Below, one piece after another: positions 7,902-15,391 of a stretch of 18,052 nucleotides of DNA. Position numbers and translations under genes: made by a program. Position 1 is the stretch's first letter. Every line of letters starts with the position of its first letter. The notes beneath the pieces were generated by a model. The model ran no database searches. It had not been told where the DNA came from and was given only the letters and a program-made list of their open reading frames with translations. Source of the DNA: JAYKGU01 sp035285585. GTDB taxonomy: Bacteria > Cyanobacteriota > Cyanobacteriia > CAKZMO01. The DNA is taken from positions 1 to 18,052 of the forward strand of contig JAYKGU010000131.1 of the NCBI GenBank assembly GCA_035285585.1. The letters are read 5' to 3'.

Positions 7902-8375
7902 ATGAGCGAGACTGTCTACATTGAAACCAGTATCTTGGGATACCTTACTGCTAGGTCAACCAAAAACCTGATCCTGGCTGCAAATATGGAGATAACCAAG
8001 GATTGGTGGGAATTTCGCCGAAACACTTTCATTCTTTACACCTCGGAGGCTGTTCTAGATGAAGTGGCCCAGGGGGACGTGGAGATTGCTGCTCAACGAC
8101 TGGAGATTCTGCGTAATTTTCCCTTGCTGGCATTAAACCAGGCGGTACAAGATTTAGCTGCACAATTTCTCGCTCGAAGTAGCCTTCCTCCAAAAGCGAA
8201 GGTGGACGCGATTCACATTGCCGCTGCTACCATACACGGCATGGATTATCTGCTAACCTAGAATTGCAAACATATCGCCAATGCCCAAATCCAGGGAAAG
8301 TTGGCGGAGATTAGTCTAGATTTCGGCTATGTGCTGCCTATCCTTTGTACACCCAACGAACTGATGGGAGATTAG
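7902..8375 (+). pseudogene. PIN-domain (VapC-like) toxin gene broken by an amber stop
   Basis: The intact frame 7902-8261 gives 119 residues: MSETVYIETSILGYL, then SEAVLDEV, then PPKAKVDAIHIAAA and GMDYLLT. This is the PIN ribonuclease fold; the likely metal-binding acids are Glu8, Glu54 and Asp102. At 8259-8261 a TAG stops translation, yet the same frame continues for 37 more sense codons (NCKHIANAQIQGKLAEI, later LPILCTPNELMGD) to a TAG at 8373-8375. PIN proteins of this type usually read LLTWNC here, so a TGG Trp codon has probably become TAG. The truncated product would lack the last strand and helices of the fold and is probably inactive. The natural stop lies 3 bases before the next start, the usual spacing of a coupled toxin-antitoxin pair. 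A sequencing error at one base would also explain it. Confidence 0.82.
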
Positions 8376-8378
8376 GTC

Positions 8379-8606
8379 ATGTGGACAGATGAGATTGTCG
8401 AAGAGATCCACCAAATCCGCGAAGAGTATGCCAAGTCCTTCAACTACGATCTTGACGCAATCTTTGCAGACCTACGCAAGAAGGAAGCAGAAAGCGGTAG
8501 GGAAATCGTGAACTTGTCGCGGAAGCGCGGTCTAACAAAACGTTGGAGCGGACGGGCGAGAGATCTTGGTGGGGATGCGGAGAGTGCTAGCCGCCGCTCA
8601 ACTTAG
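8379..8606 (+). CDS. antitoxin-like partner of the PIN toxin, C-terminus altered
   Basis: A 75-residue protein, MWTDEIVEEIHQIREEYAKS then FNYDLDAIFADLRKKEAES and GREIVNLSRKR. Its start is 3 bases after the original toxin stop and GGAG lies 8 bases upstream inside the toxin's last codons, so the two were translationally coupled. From memory, cyanobacterial genomes carry many short proteins starting MW-x-D-x-IVEEI next to such PIN genes; they have no DNA-binding fold I recognise and are presumed to bind the toxin. Residues 1-50 look family-like. From about residue 51 (GLTKRWSGRARD..) the coding sequence runs through an attC-like element, so the last 25 residues and the stop probably come from that element, not from the gene family. 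With the toxin broken, it may be a relic. Confidence 0.68.
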   Translation: MWTDEIVEEIHQIREEYAKSFNYDLDAIFADLRKKEAESGREIVNLSRKRGLTKRWSGRARDLGGDAESASRRST

Positions 8607-8615
8607 CCGATAGAT
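8530..8615. repeat. attC-like folded element
   Basis: The left end GTCTAAC (8530-8536) matches the integron attC R'' consensus RYYYAAC. The right end GATAGAT (8609-8615) is one base from the R' consensus GTTRRRY. Inside, TTGGAGCGG (from 8543) pairs with CCGCTCAA (to 8602) with one extra G on the left side, the kind of unpaired base typical of attC L''. The pairing continues with CGG/CCG. The 86-base length is within the attC range. It sits at the 3' end of a small cassette-like gene. No integrase is in the window, so recombination activity is not shown; similar attC-like repeats occur between genes of many cyanobacteria. Confidence 0.55.
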
Positions 8616-8619
8616 TGAC

Positions 8620-9075
8620 ATGATGGACTTAAGTGAATATGGAATTTTAGTTGTCGAGGACAATGCAAGTGATATTGTGTTCATCCGGCGGGCCTTCCGG
8701 CAGGCCAGTTTGGGCGATCGCATTCACATCGTGCATGACGGCGATCAGGCGGTGGCTTATCTAACGGGGCACCAGGAATATGGCGATCGCCACCAGCATC
8801 CCCTACCGGCCCTGATATTGCTGGATCTGAAGCTGCCCCGTCGGAGTGGGCTGGAGGTACTGGGTTGGCTGCGGGACCAGCCCGTGCTCAAGCGCATTCC
8901 GGTTATTGTTCTTACCTCTTCACGCCAAGACACCGATGTCAATCTGGCCTTCGAACTGGGGGCTAATTCCTATCTAGTCAAACCCGTCAACCTGAGTGCT
9001 CTAAATCAGATGGTCAAAATGATTGATTCCTACTGGCTAAAGCTCAACCAGTTTCCCGACCTGCTCATGGCTTAG
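8620..9075 (+). CDS. Rcp1-like single-domain response regulator
   Basis: A 151-residue protein made of one receiver domain and no output domain. Key residues: Glu13/Asp14 (VVEDN) for metal binding, phospho-acceptor Asp69 (ALILLDLKLP), Thr99 (VIVLTSS) and Lys121 (YLVKPVN). The NASDIVFIRRAF opening and the loop before LPALILLDL are typical of the Rcp1 group that receives phosphate from phytochrome-like kinases. The likely donor is the kinase ending at 7877, or the receiver-kinase that follows. Two ATG codons stand in tandem (8620, 8623); no clear ribosome site precedes them because the attC-like element ends only 4 bases upstream. The stop TAG at 9073-9075 overlaps the left end of a dispersed repeat. 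Confidence 0.93.
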   Translation: MMDLSEYGILVVEDNASDIVFIRRAFRQASLGDRIHIVHDGDQAVAYLTGHQEYGDRHQHPLPALILLDLKLPRRSGLEVLGWLRDQPVLKRIPVIVLTSSRQDTDVNLAFELGANSYLVKPVNLSALNQMVKMIDSYWLKLNQFPDLLMA

Positions 9076-9179
9076 GAGATTTCCAGGGAAAAAATTACCT
9101 TCGGTTAAACGGTCGGTAAGGGCAAATGGCTATTTGCCCTTACGTCGTCTGGCAAGGTCATTTTCCAAAATCTCCTTAG
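9071..9179. repeat. dispersed intergenic repeat, copy 2, with terminal inverted repeats
   Basis: The left end CTTAGGAGATTT (9071-9082) and the right end AAATCTCCTTAG (9168-9179) are inverted copies with one mismatch. The inside matches copy 1 at 3394-3470: GGAGATTTCCAGGG, then ATTACC..GGTTAAAC. A hairpin, GTAAGGGCAAAT (9116-9127) pairing with ATTTGCCCTTAC (9132-9143), follows, then GTC. The terminal repeats and small size fit a MITE-like element. Its left end contains the stop codon of the response regulator. The hairpin could also end the transcript. Confidence 0.68.
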
Positions 9180-9283
9180 TCCTCAAGCGGCAGAACCAGA
9201 ATACCTCTTAGGAAAGCTCTTTGCCCTGTCCTGAGCTGATACCGTCGATACTATAGGTAATCTGTCACGCCTGCCTGCTATTC

Positions 9284-10804
9284 ATGGCTCCGGTTGATCC
9301 TCCTTTGCGCCACATCTTACTCATTGACGACAATCCCGCCGATCGCCAGCTCGTGACTCGCGAACTGCACCGGAGCTTTCCCAATTTGGAAATCTGCGAA
9401 GTGGGGGAGCGGGAAGGCTTTGAGGGGGCGATCGCCAGCCCATCCTTCGACCTGGTCATCACCGACTACGAACTCAACTGGAGCACGGGGCTGGAGGTGC
9501 TGCGCCGGGTCAAAGCCCTGGATCCGTTCATTCCCGTCGTTATGTTCACCGCCTCTGGCAGCCAGGAAGTGGCGGTTGAAGCCATGAAGTCGGGGCTGGA
9601 CGACTATGTGATCAAGTCCCCCCGCCATCTGATTCGGCTGTCGCAAACGGTCCGCATCACCTGGGCCAACAGCCAAACCCGTCGCCGCGCCGAGGAACTG
9701 GATATCCGGCTGCGGTTTTTACTCAATCAGCTTGAGGTGGGGGTGTTTCGAGCGCGGCCAGACGGTCAACTGCTGGAAGTCAACGACGGATTTTTGTCCC
9801 TCCTGGGGCTGCGCTCGTTTGCCGAGGCGGAAACCTTTTTTCGTGAAAGGTTTGGCTTTGATCCAACCCGTCAGTCACCGGCGGGACGGCGCGATCGCGA
9901 GCAGTTACTCCACTGTCCCGATGGGCGAAGCATCTGGGCGCAAATTAGCGAAACTACGATTGAGCAAAACAGGCAAGTGGTGATCGACGGGCTGGTGCGG
10001 AATATCACCGAGAGAAAAGAGGCGGCGATCGCCATCCAGCGCTTCACCACCGAGCTGGAATCGCGGGTGCAAAACCGCACCACCCAGCTCGAAGCCACCA
10101 ATCAAGAGCTGGAACTGCTGGCCTATTCGCTGTCCCACGACCTGCGATCGCCCATTCGACGACTCGGCGGCTTCATCGATTTGCTGACGGAAGAGCTGTC
10201 TTCGCTGGGCGCTGGGGACACCATTCAAGACTACCTGCGGCGCATCTCCCGCCTCATCCAGCAGGCCAGCCGCATGATCGACGATTTACTGGACTACTCG
10301 CGCACGGGGCGCATCCCCATGCAGCCCACGCCGGTGGACATGGATCAACTGGTGCAAACCCTCCGGCAACAGGTGACCCAGGAGCAGCCGCAACGTAATA
10401 TCCGCTGGCAAATTGCCCCCCTGCCCACGGTGATGGGCGATCGCTCCCTGCTTCAGCGGGTGTGGCAAAACCTCATCGAAAACGCCGTGACCTATACCCA
10501 ACCCCGCGATCCAGCGGAGATTCTCATCGGCAGCGAAGATCTGGGCGATCGCACCGTCTTTTTTATCCAGGACAATGGCATTGGCTTTAGCAACAGTGAG
10601 GGCGATCGCATCTTTGCCATGTTCCAGCGGCTGCACAGTGATGAAGAGTTCAGGGGCAGCGGCATTGGTCTGGCCAGCGCCCGCCGCATCATTCATCGCC
10701 ACGGCGGCCAGATCTGGGCCACGGGTGTTCTCGATGGCGGTGCAACTTTTTACTTTTTCCTACCCAAAACGATTCCAGACGCCGATTTCCCGCAGGCGGA
10801 CTAA
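9284..10804 (+). CDS. receiver-PAS-histidine kinase
   Basis: A 506-residue soluble protein with an inverted hybrid layout. An N-terminal receiver (residues 8-125) has Asp15/Asp16, phospho-acceptor Asp61 (DLVITDYEL), Thr89 and Lys111. A PAS domain spans about 140-245 and ends in the ITERKEA linker. A HisKA domain follows with YSLSHDLRSPIRRLGGF (His285). The ATPase domain has NLIENAV (Asn400), QDNGIGF (430-434) and GSGIGLAS (458-465). Such proteins take phosphate or bind partners through the receiver and can pass the signal on, so it may act after the 5871 kinase and the Rcp1-like regulator. The ATG at 9284 lies just before the receiver; no clear ribosome site is seen. It is 208 bases after the regulator, with a dispersed repeat between, so co-transcription is uncertain. 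murJ follows after 47 bases. Confidence 0.93.
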   Translation: MAPVDPPLRHILLIDDNPADRQLVTRELHRSFPNLEICEVGEREGFEGAIASPSFDLVITDYELNWSTGLEVLRRVKALDPFIPVVMFTASGSQEVAVEAMKSGLDDYVIKSPRHLIRLSQTVRITWANSQTRRRAEELDIRLRFLLNQLEVGVFRARPDGQLLEVNDGFLSLLGLRSFAEAETFFRERFGFDPTRQSPAGRRDREQLLHCPDGRSIWAQISETTIEQNRQVVIDGLVRNITERKEAAIAIQRFTTELESRVQNRTTQLEATNQELELLAYSLSHDLRSPIRRLGGFIDLLTEELSSLGAGDTIQDYLRRISRLIQQASRMIDDLLDYSRTGRIPMQPTPVDMDQLVQTLRQQVTQEQPQRNIRWQIAPLPTVMGDRSLLQRVWQNLIENAVTYTQPRDPAEILIGSEDLGDRTVFFIQDNGIGFSNSEGDRIFAMFQRLHSDEEFRGSGIGLASARRIIHRHGGQIWATGVLDGGATFYFFLPKTIPDADFPQAD

Positions 10805-10851
10805 CTACTGTAAATTAAGGAAGCCCTTTCCTGCCTTGCGGTCTCACTGCC

Positions 10852-12471
10852 GTGTCTGAAGCCAAAAAACCGTCCCGGTCGCTGGCCAGCATTGCTGGCA
10901 TCGTGGCGATCGCCACCCTGATCAGTAAACTATTCGGATTGGTGCGCCAGCAGGCGATCGCTGCGGCCTTTGGCGTGGGGCCTGCGGTAGATGCCTACAA
11001 CTACGCCTATGTGATTCCGGGGTTTCTGCTCATTCTCCTGGGGGGCATCAATGGCCCCTTCCACAGCGCCATGGTCAGCGCCCTGTCAAAGCGCCGCCAG
11101 GAGGAGGTGGAGCCGCTGGTGGAAACCATGACCACCCTGGTGAGCGGGGCGCTGCTGCTGGTGACGATTTTCATTTTCCTGTTTGCCGATCATTTAATTG
11201 ATCTGGTGGCTCCTGGCTTGAGCCAAACGCGAGTAGAGGGGGTCGATATTCGGGCGATCGCCATCCAGCAACTCCGCATCATGTCCCCCATGGCCCTATT
11301 CGCTGGATTGATTGGCATCGGCTTTGGCACCCTCAACGCCGCCAATCAGTTCTGGCTGCCCTCCATCAGCCCCCTGTTCTCCAGCAGCGCCGTTCTTCTG
11401 GGGCTGGGCATTCTGGTCAGGGTTCTGGGGGGCGACATTATTGACCCCCAATACGCCGTTCTGGGGGGCATTGTGCTGGCCTGGACTACTCTGGCGGGGG
11501 CGATCGTGCAGTGGCTGGCCCAGGTGCCCCTGCTCTGGCGGCTGGGGCTGGGGAAGCTGCGTCCTCGATTTGAGTTCAACCGTCCAGGGGTGCGGGATGT
11601 GCTCAAGGTGATGGGGCCTGCCACCTTTTCCTCAGGCATGATGCATATCAATGTCTATACCGATCTGTTCTTTGCCTCCTTTATCCCCCAGGCGGCTGCC
11701 GCCCTCAGCTATGCGAACCTGCTGGTACAGACGCCCCTGGGCATTATTTCCAATGTGATTCTGGTGCCGCTGCTGCCGGTCTTTTCCCGCCTGGCTGACC
11801 CCAACGACTGGGACGAGCTGAAGGACCGCATCCGCCAGGGCCTCATCCTCACGGCCATCACCATGCTGCCCCTCAGCGCCCTCCTGGTTACCCTGGCGTT
11901 TCCCACCGTGCGAGTGGTGTACGAGCGCTTCGCCTTCGACCAGGAGGCGTCCCAACTGGTGGCCTCGTTGCTGGTGGCTTACGGCATTGGCATGTTTGTT
12001 TACCTGGGGCGAGATGTGCTGGTGCGGGTGTTTTATGGTCTGGGGGATGGGGATACGCCCTTTCGCATCAGCATCTTCAACATTTTTCTCAATGCCCTGC
12101 TGGACTACCTGCTGGTAAATCTTTTTGGGGCACCGGGCTTAGTCCTGGCCACCGTTGGTGTTAATCTGATTTCGATGCTTTTGCTGCTCTGGCTGCTGGA
12201 TCGCAAACTCTATGGCCTGCCCTGGCGGTCGTGGAATGCTCCGATCGCGGCACTGACTGGCGCAAGCATCGTCGCTGGGTTGGGCTGCTGGGCCACTCGC
12301 TGGGGACTGGAGCAGGTGCTCGGAACAGAAGGGCTGCTGGTGCAGTTGGTTCAACTCGGTGTTGCTGGCAGTGTAGGTCTGGGGCTTTTTGGGGCGATCG
12401 CCCTCCAGCTCCAGCTCCCTGAGGTTGAGCTGCTGCGGCAGCGCCTGGCCCAACGCATTCACCGGTCGTAG
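10852..12471 (+). CDS. murJ: lipid II flippase MurJ (MviN family)
   Basis: A 539-residue polytopic membrane protein of the MOP superfamily that moves lipid-linked peptidoglycan precursor across the cytoplasmic membrane. The N-terminus holds SKLFGLVRQQAIAAAFGVG (25-43), then AVDAYNYAYVIPGFLL with the conserved Asp47, and GGINGPFHSAM, all typical of cyanobacterial MurJ. Hydrophobic segments continue to the end, consistent with the family's 14 helices and usual length. The GTG start (MSEAKKPSRSLASIAG) is accepted because the similarity begins right there; no ribosome site is obvious. It follows the receiver-kinase by 47 bases and may share its transcript, though the functions are unrelated. Confidence 0.96.
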   Translation: MSEAKKPSRSLASIAGIVAIATLISKLFGLVRQQAIAAAFGVGPAVDAYNYAYVIPGFLLILLGGINGPFHSAMVSALSKRRQEEVEPLVETMTTLVSGALLLVTIFIFLFADHLIDLVAPGLSQTRVEGVDIRAIAIQQLRIMSPMALFAGLIGIGFGTLNAANQFWLPSISPLFSSSAVLLGLGILVRVLGGDIIDPQYAVLGGIVLAWTTLAGAIVQWLAQVPLLWRLGLGKLRPRFEFNRPGVRDVLKVMGPATFSSGMMHINVYTDLFFASFIPQAAAALSYANLLVQTPLGIISNVILVPLLPVFSRLADPNDWDELKDRIRQGLILTAITMLPLSALLVTLAFPTVRVVYERFAFDQEASQLVASLLVAYGIGMFVYLGRDVLVRVFYGLGDGDTPFRISIFNIFLNALLDYLLVNLFGAPGLVLATVGVNLISMLLLLWLLDRKLYGLPWRSWNAPIAALTGASIVAGLGCWATRWGLEQVLGTEGLLVQLVQLGVAGSVGLGLFGAIALQLQLPEVELLRQRLAQRIHRS

Positions 12472-12583
12472 AAAATTGACAAAGAAATTGAGCTAGTCCC
12501 CCAACTACGCCACACATAGCGTATAGTAGGGAAAATTTTGCAAGAATGACCCCAAAAAAATCGTTCGGGCTGAGATTGCGGCT

Positions 12584-12603
12584 GTTGCGGGCTGCAACTT
12601 TTT
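12584..12603 (+). terminator. weak terminator-like hairpin after murJ
   Basis: GTTGC pairs with GCAAC around a 5-base loop and is followed by five T. The stem is short, so it is only a candidate end for murJ transcripts. Confidence 0.3.
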
Positions 12604-12664
12604 CCAAAAACGTCCGGGCGATCGCTGGCTGTCCTGACCTTAACTGCTCTTGAGAGGTGCTGCT

Positions 12665-14566
12665 GTGGCATCAATTCGCGGAACCAACGACCGAGACACC
12701 CTGGAAGGAACCCCCGAACCCGATACTATTACGGGCCTGGAGGGCGATGACTTTATCTTTGGGTTAGAAGATGACGATGCCCTGATTGGCGGCGAAGGCG
12801 ACGACCGGGTGGAGGGCGACCAGGGCGACGACGTGCTGGTGGGCGACACGGGGGACGACGAACTCATCGGTGATGAGGGGAAAGACCGGCTCACGGGGGG
12901 CGAGGGGAGCGATCGCCTGCGGGGCGGCGACGGGGAGGATGACCTCTTCGGCGATGAGGGGAACGATGAGCTGCGGGGCGAGGATGGCCCCGATGAGCTA
13001 GACGGCGGTGACGGGGATGACGAGCTACGCGGCGACGATGGCAGCGACGAGCTGAATGGCGATGAGGGCAACGACGAGCTAGACGGCGGCGATGGCGACG
13101 ATCGACTGCGGGGTGGTGAGGGCAACGACACCCTTGATGGCGGCGACGGCAGCGACGATGTGCGGGGTGGTGAGGGCGACGACGAACTCACCGGGCAGCG
13201 AGGCAACGACAGGCTGCGGGGCGACCAGGGTAACGATGAACTCTCTGGCGGTGATGGGCTAGACATCCTGCAGGGCGACGATGGCCGGGACACCCTCTTT
13301 GGCGGAGATAACAACGACAAGCTGCGGGGCGGCAACGATAACGACCTGTTGGAGGGCGAGGCTGGAGACGACATCCTCAATGGCGATGCCGGAAATGATA
13401 CCCTGCGCGGCGGGAACGACAACGACAGGCTGCGGGGCGGCAGCGATAACGACCTGCTGGAGGGCGAAGCTGGAGACGACATCCTCAGCGGCGGCTCGGG
13501 GCGGGACGATCTGCTGGGGGGCAATGGCAACGACATTCTGCGGGGCGAGCAGGACAGCGATCGCCTCGAAGGCCAGGGCAATGACGATATCCTGGAAGGC
13601 GGCGGCGGCAGCGATACCCTACTGGGCGGCGGCGGCAACGACACCCTCGATGGCGGCATTGAAAACGACACCCTCATGGGCGAGGGGGGCAATGACGGGT
13701 TGGAGGGCGGCGGCGGCAATGACACCCTCAGCGGCGGCGGGGGGCGGGATACCCTCAGCGGCGGCAGCGGCGGCGATACCCTCAACGGTGAGGGAGCCAA
13801 CGATACGCTCAATGGCGGCGGCGGCGATGATATTCTCCGGGGCGGCGCAGGGCGGGATCGGTTAGAGGGCGGGGCGGGACGCGATCGCCTCGAAGGTGAG
13901 GGCGGCAACGACACCTACGTCATCAGCGGCAGGATAGACGAGGTGATTGAGCAGGCAGGCGGCGGCAACGACACGGTGCTGTCCAGCCTGCGCTACACCC
14001 TCACCGACCATGTGGAGAACCTGGAGCTGCAGGGAAATAGCAACCTCAACGGCACCGGTAACAGTCTGGCTAATCGCCTGGTGGGCAATGAGGGGCGAAA
14101 TGTTCTTTCGGGCGAAGACGGGAATGATACCCTGATCGGCCTGGGGGGCAACGATCGCCTGTTGGGCGGGGATGGCAGCGATCGCCTCGAAGGCGGCGAC
14201 GGTAACGATCGCCTGACGGGCGGCAGTGGGCGGGATGAACTCTTTGGTGGAGTGGGGAGCGATCGCTTCTCCTTTGATCATCCAGGAGATGGCCCAGATC
14301 GCATCCAGGACTTTGCCGTGGGGGAAGACCTCATCGCCCTCTCCCGGCAGGGCTTCCGCAGCAATCTGGAGCGGGGTCGGCTGGAAAGTCGCCAGTTCAC
14401 CATCGGCCCATCGGCCTCCCGTCGCGGCCAGCGGGTTATTTACAACCAGGATACCGGGGCTTTATTCTTCGACCCCGATGGTTCCCGCTCCCAGCGGCAG
14501 GTGAGGATCGCCACTCTGGATGCGGGCTTGAATTTGACGGCAGCGGATATTACGGTGTTTGGCTAA
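12665..14566 (+). CDS. RTX (hemolysin-type calcium-binding repeat) protein
   Basis: A 633-residue acidic protein. I start at the GTG at 12665 because AGAGG lies 6 bases upstream; a TTG 15 bases earlier would place that site inside the gene. From about residue 17 to 410 it is almost solid nonapeptide repeats of the form GGxGxDxL, with unusually acidic versions near the start (GDEGNDELRG). A non-RTX spacer follows (NDTYVISGRIDEVIEQAGG, later YTLTDHVENLELQG), then more repeats. The last about 100 residues resemble the C-terminal region of serralysin-type RTX proteins (SDRFSFDHPGDGPDRIQDF, ending ITVFG). No enzyme domain or signal peptide is present, so a calcium-binding surface or secreted structural role through a type I exporter is likely. 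No exporter genes are in the window. A 108-base internal duplication lies at 13313-13488. Confidence 0.92.
   Translation: MASIRGTNDRDTLEGTPEPDTITGLEGDDFIFGLEDDDALIGGEGDDRVEGDQGDDVLVGDTGDDELIGDEGKDRLTGGEGSDRLRGGDGEDDLFGDEGNDELRGEDGPDELDGGDGDDELRGDDGSDELNGDEGNDELDGGDGDDRLRGGEGNDTLDGGDGSDDVRGGEGDDELTGQRGNDRLRGDQGNDELSGGDGLDILQGDDGRDTLFGGDNNDKLRGGNDNDLLEGEAGDDILNGDAGNDTLRGGNDNDRLRGGSDNDLLEGEAGDDILSGGSGRDDLLGGNGNDILRGEQDSDRLEGQGNDDILEGGGGSDTLLGGGGNDTLDGGIENDTLMGEGGNDGLEGGGGNDTLSGGGGRDTLSGGSGGDTLNGEGANDTLNGGGGDDILRGGAGRDRLEGGAGRDRLEGEGGNDTYVISGRIDEVIEQAGGGNDTVLSSLRYTLTDHVENLELQGNSNLNGTGNSLANRLVGNEGRNVLSGEDGNDTLIGLGGNDRLLGGDGSDRLEGGDGNDRLTGGSGRDELFGGVGSDRFSFDHPGDGPDRIQDFAVGEDLIALSRQGFRSNLERGRLESRQFTIGPSASRRGQRVIYNQDTGALFFDPDGSRSQRQVRIATLDAGLNLTAADITVFG
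13313..13488 (+). repeat. internal 108-base tandem duplication in the RTX gene
   Basis: The 68 bases at 13313-13380 recur at 13421-13488 with only a few changes; both encode LRGG-x-DNDLLEGEAGDDIL. The period of 108 bases is exactly four nonapeptide units, so the frame is kept. This is stronger nucleotide identity than between other units and points to a recent duplication by slippage or recombination. Confidence 0.75.
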
Positions 14567-14605
14567 ATGTTGGAGCTGGAGATGGATGGATTGGTGGATG
14601 GGGGG

Positions 14606-14917
14606 TTATGCTTGCTGCATTAGCAGCGGGTCTAGCTCGCCCTGCCGATCCAGGGCGTGGAGATCGTCGCAGCCGCCAATGTGGCGGTCGTTGATGAAAA
14701 TTTGGGGGACGGTGCGCCGCCCGTTGGCCCGTTCGGCCATCTTGGCCCGGGCAGCTCCGTCGCCATCGATTTTGTATTCCGTGAAGTTGACGCCTTTCCA
14801 GCCCAGCAGTAGCTTGGCGCGAATGCAGTAGGGACAGGTCTGCCAGGTGTAAATTTCCACGTGGGCGGTCATCTTTTCGGGGTGCCGTCCCAGCCAGGCG
14901 TTAATGAGGTCAAACAT
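14606..14917 (-). CDS. grxC: glutaredoxin 3 (CPYC type)
   Basis: A 103-residue dithiol glutaredoxin that uses glutathione to reduce protein disulfides and mixed disulfides in the cytoplasm. It has the active site CPYC (28-31) in EIYTWQTCPYCIRAK, the cis-proline TVP (69-71) and the glutathione-binding GGCDD (81-85). I start at the ATG at 14915-14917 (MFDLINAWLGRHPEK), which matches the form of cyanobacterial GrxC and has AGGA 8 bases upstream; an internal ATG at 14870-14872 would drop a typical N-terminus. It is 16 bases downstream of the small gene at 14934-15212, so the two form an operon. It converges on the RTX gene with a 39-base gap. Confidence 0.95.
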   Translation of the reverse strand: MFDLINAWLGRHPEKMTAHVEIYTWQTCPYCIRAKLLLGWKGVNFTEYKIDGDGAARAKMAERANGRRTVPQIFINDRHIGGCDDLHALDRQGELDPLLMQQA

Positions 14918-14933
14918 AGTTGCTGTCCTGATT

Positions 14934-15212
14934 TTATAAAATCTCGCGATCGACCTTTGGTAACGGAATTTCCACTCGATTGGATTCGGGCTTTTCGGGA
15001 ACAATCGGCTCAAAAACCTCGGAGTCATATCCCCGCGCCTCTAGCTCCTGCTTGAGAATTTTCAGGGCGTCCTGGTAGCAAAAGGTGACCCCGTCGAAAA
15101 AGGCGCGATCGGCCTCGGTAATGGATTTCTGGTCGAGGGTAACGGCTTCATCAAATCGCTGGTGAATTGCGGCAATGTAGCCGCTGATGAAGTCCTGAAG
15201 ATCCTGGGTCAC
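14934..15212 (-). CDS. small protein of unknown function upstream of grxC
   Basis: A 92-residue protein starting at a GTG (MTQDLQDFISGYIAAIHQRF) with AGGAG about 8 bases upstream. It is mostly helical and acidic, has a single Cys (FCYQDALKILKQELE) and ends in a Pro-rich tail (EIPLPKVDREIL). No signal peptide, membrane helix or known domain is visible. Codon use with HIP1 sites and a good ribosome site support a real gene. The short gap to grxC suggests joint transcription, so a redox or stress link is possible but not shown. Confidence 0.8.
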   Translation of the reverse strand: MTQDLQDFISGYIAAIHQRFDEAVTLDQKSITEADRAFFDGVTFCYQDALKILKQELEARGYDSEVFEPIVPEKPESNRVEIPLPKVDREIL

Positions 15213-15310
15213 AGCTCTACTCCTGTCAATCGGTCTGATATCTATCTTCCCACGCCACCACTGAGATTGGCGGACATTTCCCCACCTGATTGACTGACAA
15301 AAGCTTTAAT

Positions 15311-15391
15311 GTAGGTTGGCGTTGAGCGAAGCGAAACCCAACACCAGCGAGGGTTACGTTGGGTTTCGCTAGCGCTCTACCCAACCTACAG
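15311..15391. repeat. large palindromic intergenic repeat
   Basis: The outer arms TGTAGGTTGG and CCAACCTACA and the inner arms AGCGAAACCCAAC and GTTGGGTTTCGCT pair perfectly, with about 10 poorly matched bases between them and a 15-base loop. The GTAGGTTGGG..GCGAAACCCAAC type is common between cyanobacterial genes. It reaches into the 3' end of the acetyltransferase gene and contributes its TAG stop. Confidence 0.75.

Noticed and set aside
12640..13914. A 424-codon open frame on the minus strand, rich in Ser and Pro
   Set aside because: It is the mirror of the G/D-rich RTX repeats in the sense gene; low-complexity SPP/SR content and no start signal or domain support.
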